From NCBI GenBank assembly GCA_022567365.1, contig JADFHG010000016.1:1-15011 (forward strand): 15,011 bases of DNA. Direction: 5' to 3'. This DNA comes from Planctomycetota bacterium (GTDB lineage: Bacteria > Planctomycetota > Phycisphaerae > UBA1845). Below the pieces are notes generated by a model. The model saw nothing but the letters and a program-made list of their open reading frames with translations. It did no database searches and had not been told where the DNA came from. Positions 13,001 through 15,011 of this stretch are shown in pieces; within the stretch, counting starts at the first letter, position 1, and every line of letters starts with the position of its first letter. Position numbers and translations under genes: made by a program.

Positions 13001-15007
13001 TCATTCTCCGACTCGAGTCGTCAGCGACGTGGCTCGGCTCGCCTGCAACGGCAGCTTGACGATGAAGGTGGAACCCTTCCCCTTCTCGCTGAGCAGGTCG
13101 ATCTCTCCGCCGTGGCATCGCGCGATTTCCCTCGCCGTGTACAGACCGATGCCGGTGCCGGGGATCGCGCTGACGTCTTCGTCGTCCGCCCTCTGGAATT
13201 TCTCGAAGATTCGGGCGTGATCCTTGGGGGCGATGCCGATCCCGTTGTCCTTGACCGTCAGCGTCACGGCGTCTTCGCTAAACCGACAGGCCACGACGAT
13301 CGCGCCGTCGGCGGGTGTATACTTGATCGCGTTACCGAGTAGGTTGTTCACCACGACGGCGAGTTTGTCGCGGTCACCGCGGATCGGCGACACCTTGGCC
13401 GGGAGCACGACCTGAAGATCGATGTTCTTCTCGTCGGCAAGCCCGCGCACGTCGCGAATGCCCTCCCCGAGCAGGGACGTCAGATCGACGTCGTCCCACG
13501 TGAGCTCGATGCTGCCGACCTCCATTTGTGAAACGCTGAGAATGTCCTCGATCAGCCGGGACAACCGCCGCGTTTCCTTGGTGATTACGTTGTAACACTC
13601 GGTGATGACCTTGGGATCGTCGAACATCCCGCTGGACAGTGTGTCCGCGTAGGCGCGGATGTTGGTCAGCGGCGTTCGAAGCTCGTGGGTCACCTGGGTG
13701 ATGAAGTCCTCTCGGGCGCGGTCCGCGCGAATCTGCTGGCTGACGTCGCGGATGACGACGAGGCATTCGCCGAAGTGCTCCGCCCCGCGGAGTGGGATGA
13801 CCGACATGCGATAAGAACTGCTATCGCCGTGTTCCGTTTCGATCAACTCCGTACAGGCGTCGAAACCACCGTCGGCGCGCAGGGCGCGTTTTGCGACGTC
13901 CGCGATCGCGCCCGGCAGCCCTTCACCCAGTCCTTCGATAACTGACTCATCGGCGCCTTCGCCCCCCTCCCAACCGAGCAGGCGACGCGCCGCGGTGTTC
14001 GCAAACTCGACGCGCCCGCCGTTGACCACGTGGACGATCGCGTCAGGCACCGCGTTGATCGCGTCGGCCAAACCCCGATCGCACGTGCTCGCCAAGAGAC
14101 CGGACACCTCGTCGTTGGCCTGCGCTCTCTGAAGCTCCCCGCGCATGTCGCGCGCCATGGCGATGAGCCGATTCCACGTGACCGTCGCCTGGTCCACCGA
14201 ATCCGCGAGCTGAAGGGACGTCAGGTCGCCTTCGAGAGATTCGGCGTGGGCCACCAGTCGTGCGGCGATGCGCGACGCGCCGCGCATGTGCGAGCGCAAC
14301 GCGCGATACGTCACGAACAGGGCACCGCACACCACGAGCACTACGGAAAGCAGCGGGCTGTAGTCGCCGAACCGATCGCGACGCGGCGGCGCCGAGGGGA
14401 TTCTCGCCTCGAGGAACAACGCCGGCCTCCCGACCGCCGACGATTCGGAAGATGGCGCGCTCCCACCGGTCGTCGTCTCGTCCCTGGCATTGGACGTCGA
14501 GGTCGCGTCGCGGGCCGACGCACCGCGCATCTCCACGACACCGGAACCGAGCGACGCCCGTACGAAGAGGTCGGGCTCCGCGCCGTCATCGTCATGGATT
14601 TCGGAGACGTCGAATGAGCCGGACATCTTCGCGCCATTGGCGTCGTCCGCAACGTAGGAATCGATTTCGCCGGCCCGTATCGATGCGATCACCCGTCGCT
14701 CTGAATCCACGACGCGCAGCGAACGCACCGCTACATTTGCGGAGAAATCGCGAAGAGCCCGTTGAAACGCCACGGACCGGGTCGCGCCGTTGCCATCGCC
14801 GTCGGCGGCCTCTTCCAGTCGCTGCGATAGAAGCTTGACTCCGTACGTGGCAAGCGCCCGAAACTCCGTGTCGGCTTGTCGGCGGGTTTGCAGGACCCCG
14901 ACGTATCCGACCCCGGCCAGCCCGACGAGGTAGATCAGTACAACCGACAGCCCGAACCAGCGCGGAACTTCCTCCGCGTTCCAAAACCGCTTGAACTGAT
15001 TCCACAT
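13001..15007 (-). CDS. Membrane-bound PAS-containing sensor histidine kinase
   Basis: 668 residues from an ATG four bases from the right edge of the window; an upstream start or Shine-Dalgarno cannot be checked, but the N-terminus (short basic part then helix) looks complete. Transmembrane helices near 18-38 and 217-235 bracket a ~180-residue periplasmic sensor region, which includes a Ser/Thr/Ala-rich low-complexity stretch (~163-194). A HAMP-like or helical linker (~237-300) and a PAS domain (~312-425) follow. The kinase core has HELRTP (441-446) with phosphoacceptor H441, N-box NNLLGNAIKYTP (554-565), G1 DNGIG (587-591), F-box FEKFQR (601-606) and G2 GTGIGL (617-622), of the PhoR/ResE type. 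The stop codon is four bases from the receiver gene, indicating a cognate pair. The stimulus is unknown. Confidence 0.93.
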   Translation of the reverse strand: MWNQFKRFWNAEEVPRWFGLSVVLIYLVGLAGVGYVGVLQTRRQADTEFRALATYGVKLLSQRLEEAADGDGNGATRSVAFQRALRDFSANVAVRSLRVVDSERRVIASIRAGEIDSYVADDANGAKMSGSFDVSEIHDDDGAEPDLFVRASLGSGVVEMRGASARDATSTSNARDETTTGGSAPSSESSAVGRPALFLEARIPSAPPRRDRFGDYSPLLSVVLVVCGALFVTYRALRSHMRGASRIAARLVAHAESLEGDLTSLQLADSVDQATVTWNRLIAMARDMRGELQRAQANDEVSGLLASTCDRGLADAINAVPDAIVHVVNGGRVEFANTAARRLLGWEGGEGADESVIEGLGEGLPGAIADVAKRALRADGGFDACTELIETEHGDSSSYRMSVIPLRGAEHFGECLVVIRDVSQQIRADRAREDFITQVTHELRTPLTNIRAYADTLSSGMFDDPKVITECYNVITKETRRLSRLIEDILSVSQMEVGSIELTWDDVDLTSLLGEGIRDVRGLADEKNIDLQVVLPAKVSPIRGDRDKLAVVVNNLLGNAIKYTPADGAIVVACRFSEDAVTLTVKDNGIGIAPKDHARIFEKFQRADDEDVSAIPGTGIGLYTAREIARCHGGEIDLLSEKGKGSTFIVKLPLQASRATSLTTRVGE

Positions 15008-15011
15008 ACCG

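Noticed and set aside
1..15011. CRISPR arrays, tRNA or rRNA genes, insertion sequences
   Set aside because: I saw no regularly spaced direct repeats, no tRNA-like cloverleaf or rRNA stretches, and no transposase motifs.

Overview
The window is GC-rich and reads as chromosomal DNA of a planctomycete (phylum Planctomycetota). Three signs point there: a secreted protein ending in Cys/Asp/Asn-Gly repeats plus an IPTVSQWG-type C-terminal sorting signal; a secreted protein with a C-terminal type I dockerin; and a gapped, lineage-style pilMNO cluster with a GspG-like pseudopilin. The phylum call is inference from these signatures; class or genus cannot be read from the sequence.

Layout: positions 1-2466 hold two plus-strand genes for exported proteins. 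The first is cut by the left edge and resembles a zinc-peptidase family but has Gln in place of the first His of HExxH. The second is a dockerin protein with its own sigma70-like promoter and a strongly structured 5' leader. Positions 2467-2854 lie between converging genes. They carry a 19-bp perfect inverted repeat with GTAG ends, looking like a REP/BIME pair, and a strong minus-strand terminator.

From 15007 down to 2855 everything is on the minus strand, mostly with overlaps or gaps of a few bases. The upstream half is signalling: a membrane histidine kinase with PAS domain, a stand-alone receiver, a GAF/HD-GYP c-di-GMP phosphodiesterase, a membrane GAF protein with a degenerate GGDEF domain, and a STAS protein. 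The downstream half is a type IV pilus / type II secretion assembly platform: PilB/GspE ATPase, PilC/GspF, PilM, PilN, PilO, a small PilP/GspC-like protein and one pseudopilin. A 217-base gap after the STAS gene separates the halves and may hold an internal promoter or a small ORF.

The most interesting reading is a self-contained c-di-GMP circuit for a pilus or secretion motor. The HD-GYP protein keeps all its metal and catalytic residues. The GGDEF-like protein has lost the signature and other active-site residues but keeps an RxxD inhibitory-site motif exactly five residues upstream, in a TM-GAF-degenerate-GGDEF order like PelD, so it may be a receptor. The PilB N-terminus matches the c-di-GMP-binding MshEN motif. 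Eraser, membrane receptor and motor receptor would thus sit next to a two-component pair and a STAS switch protein.
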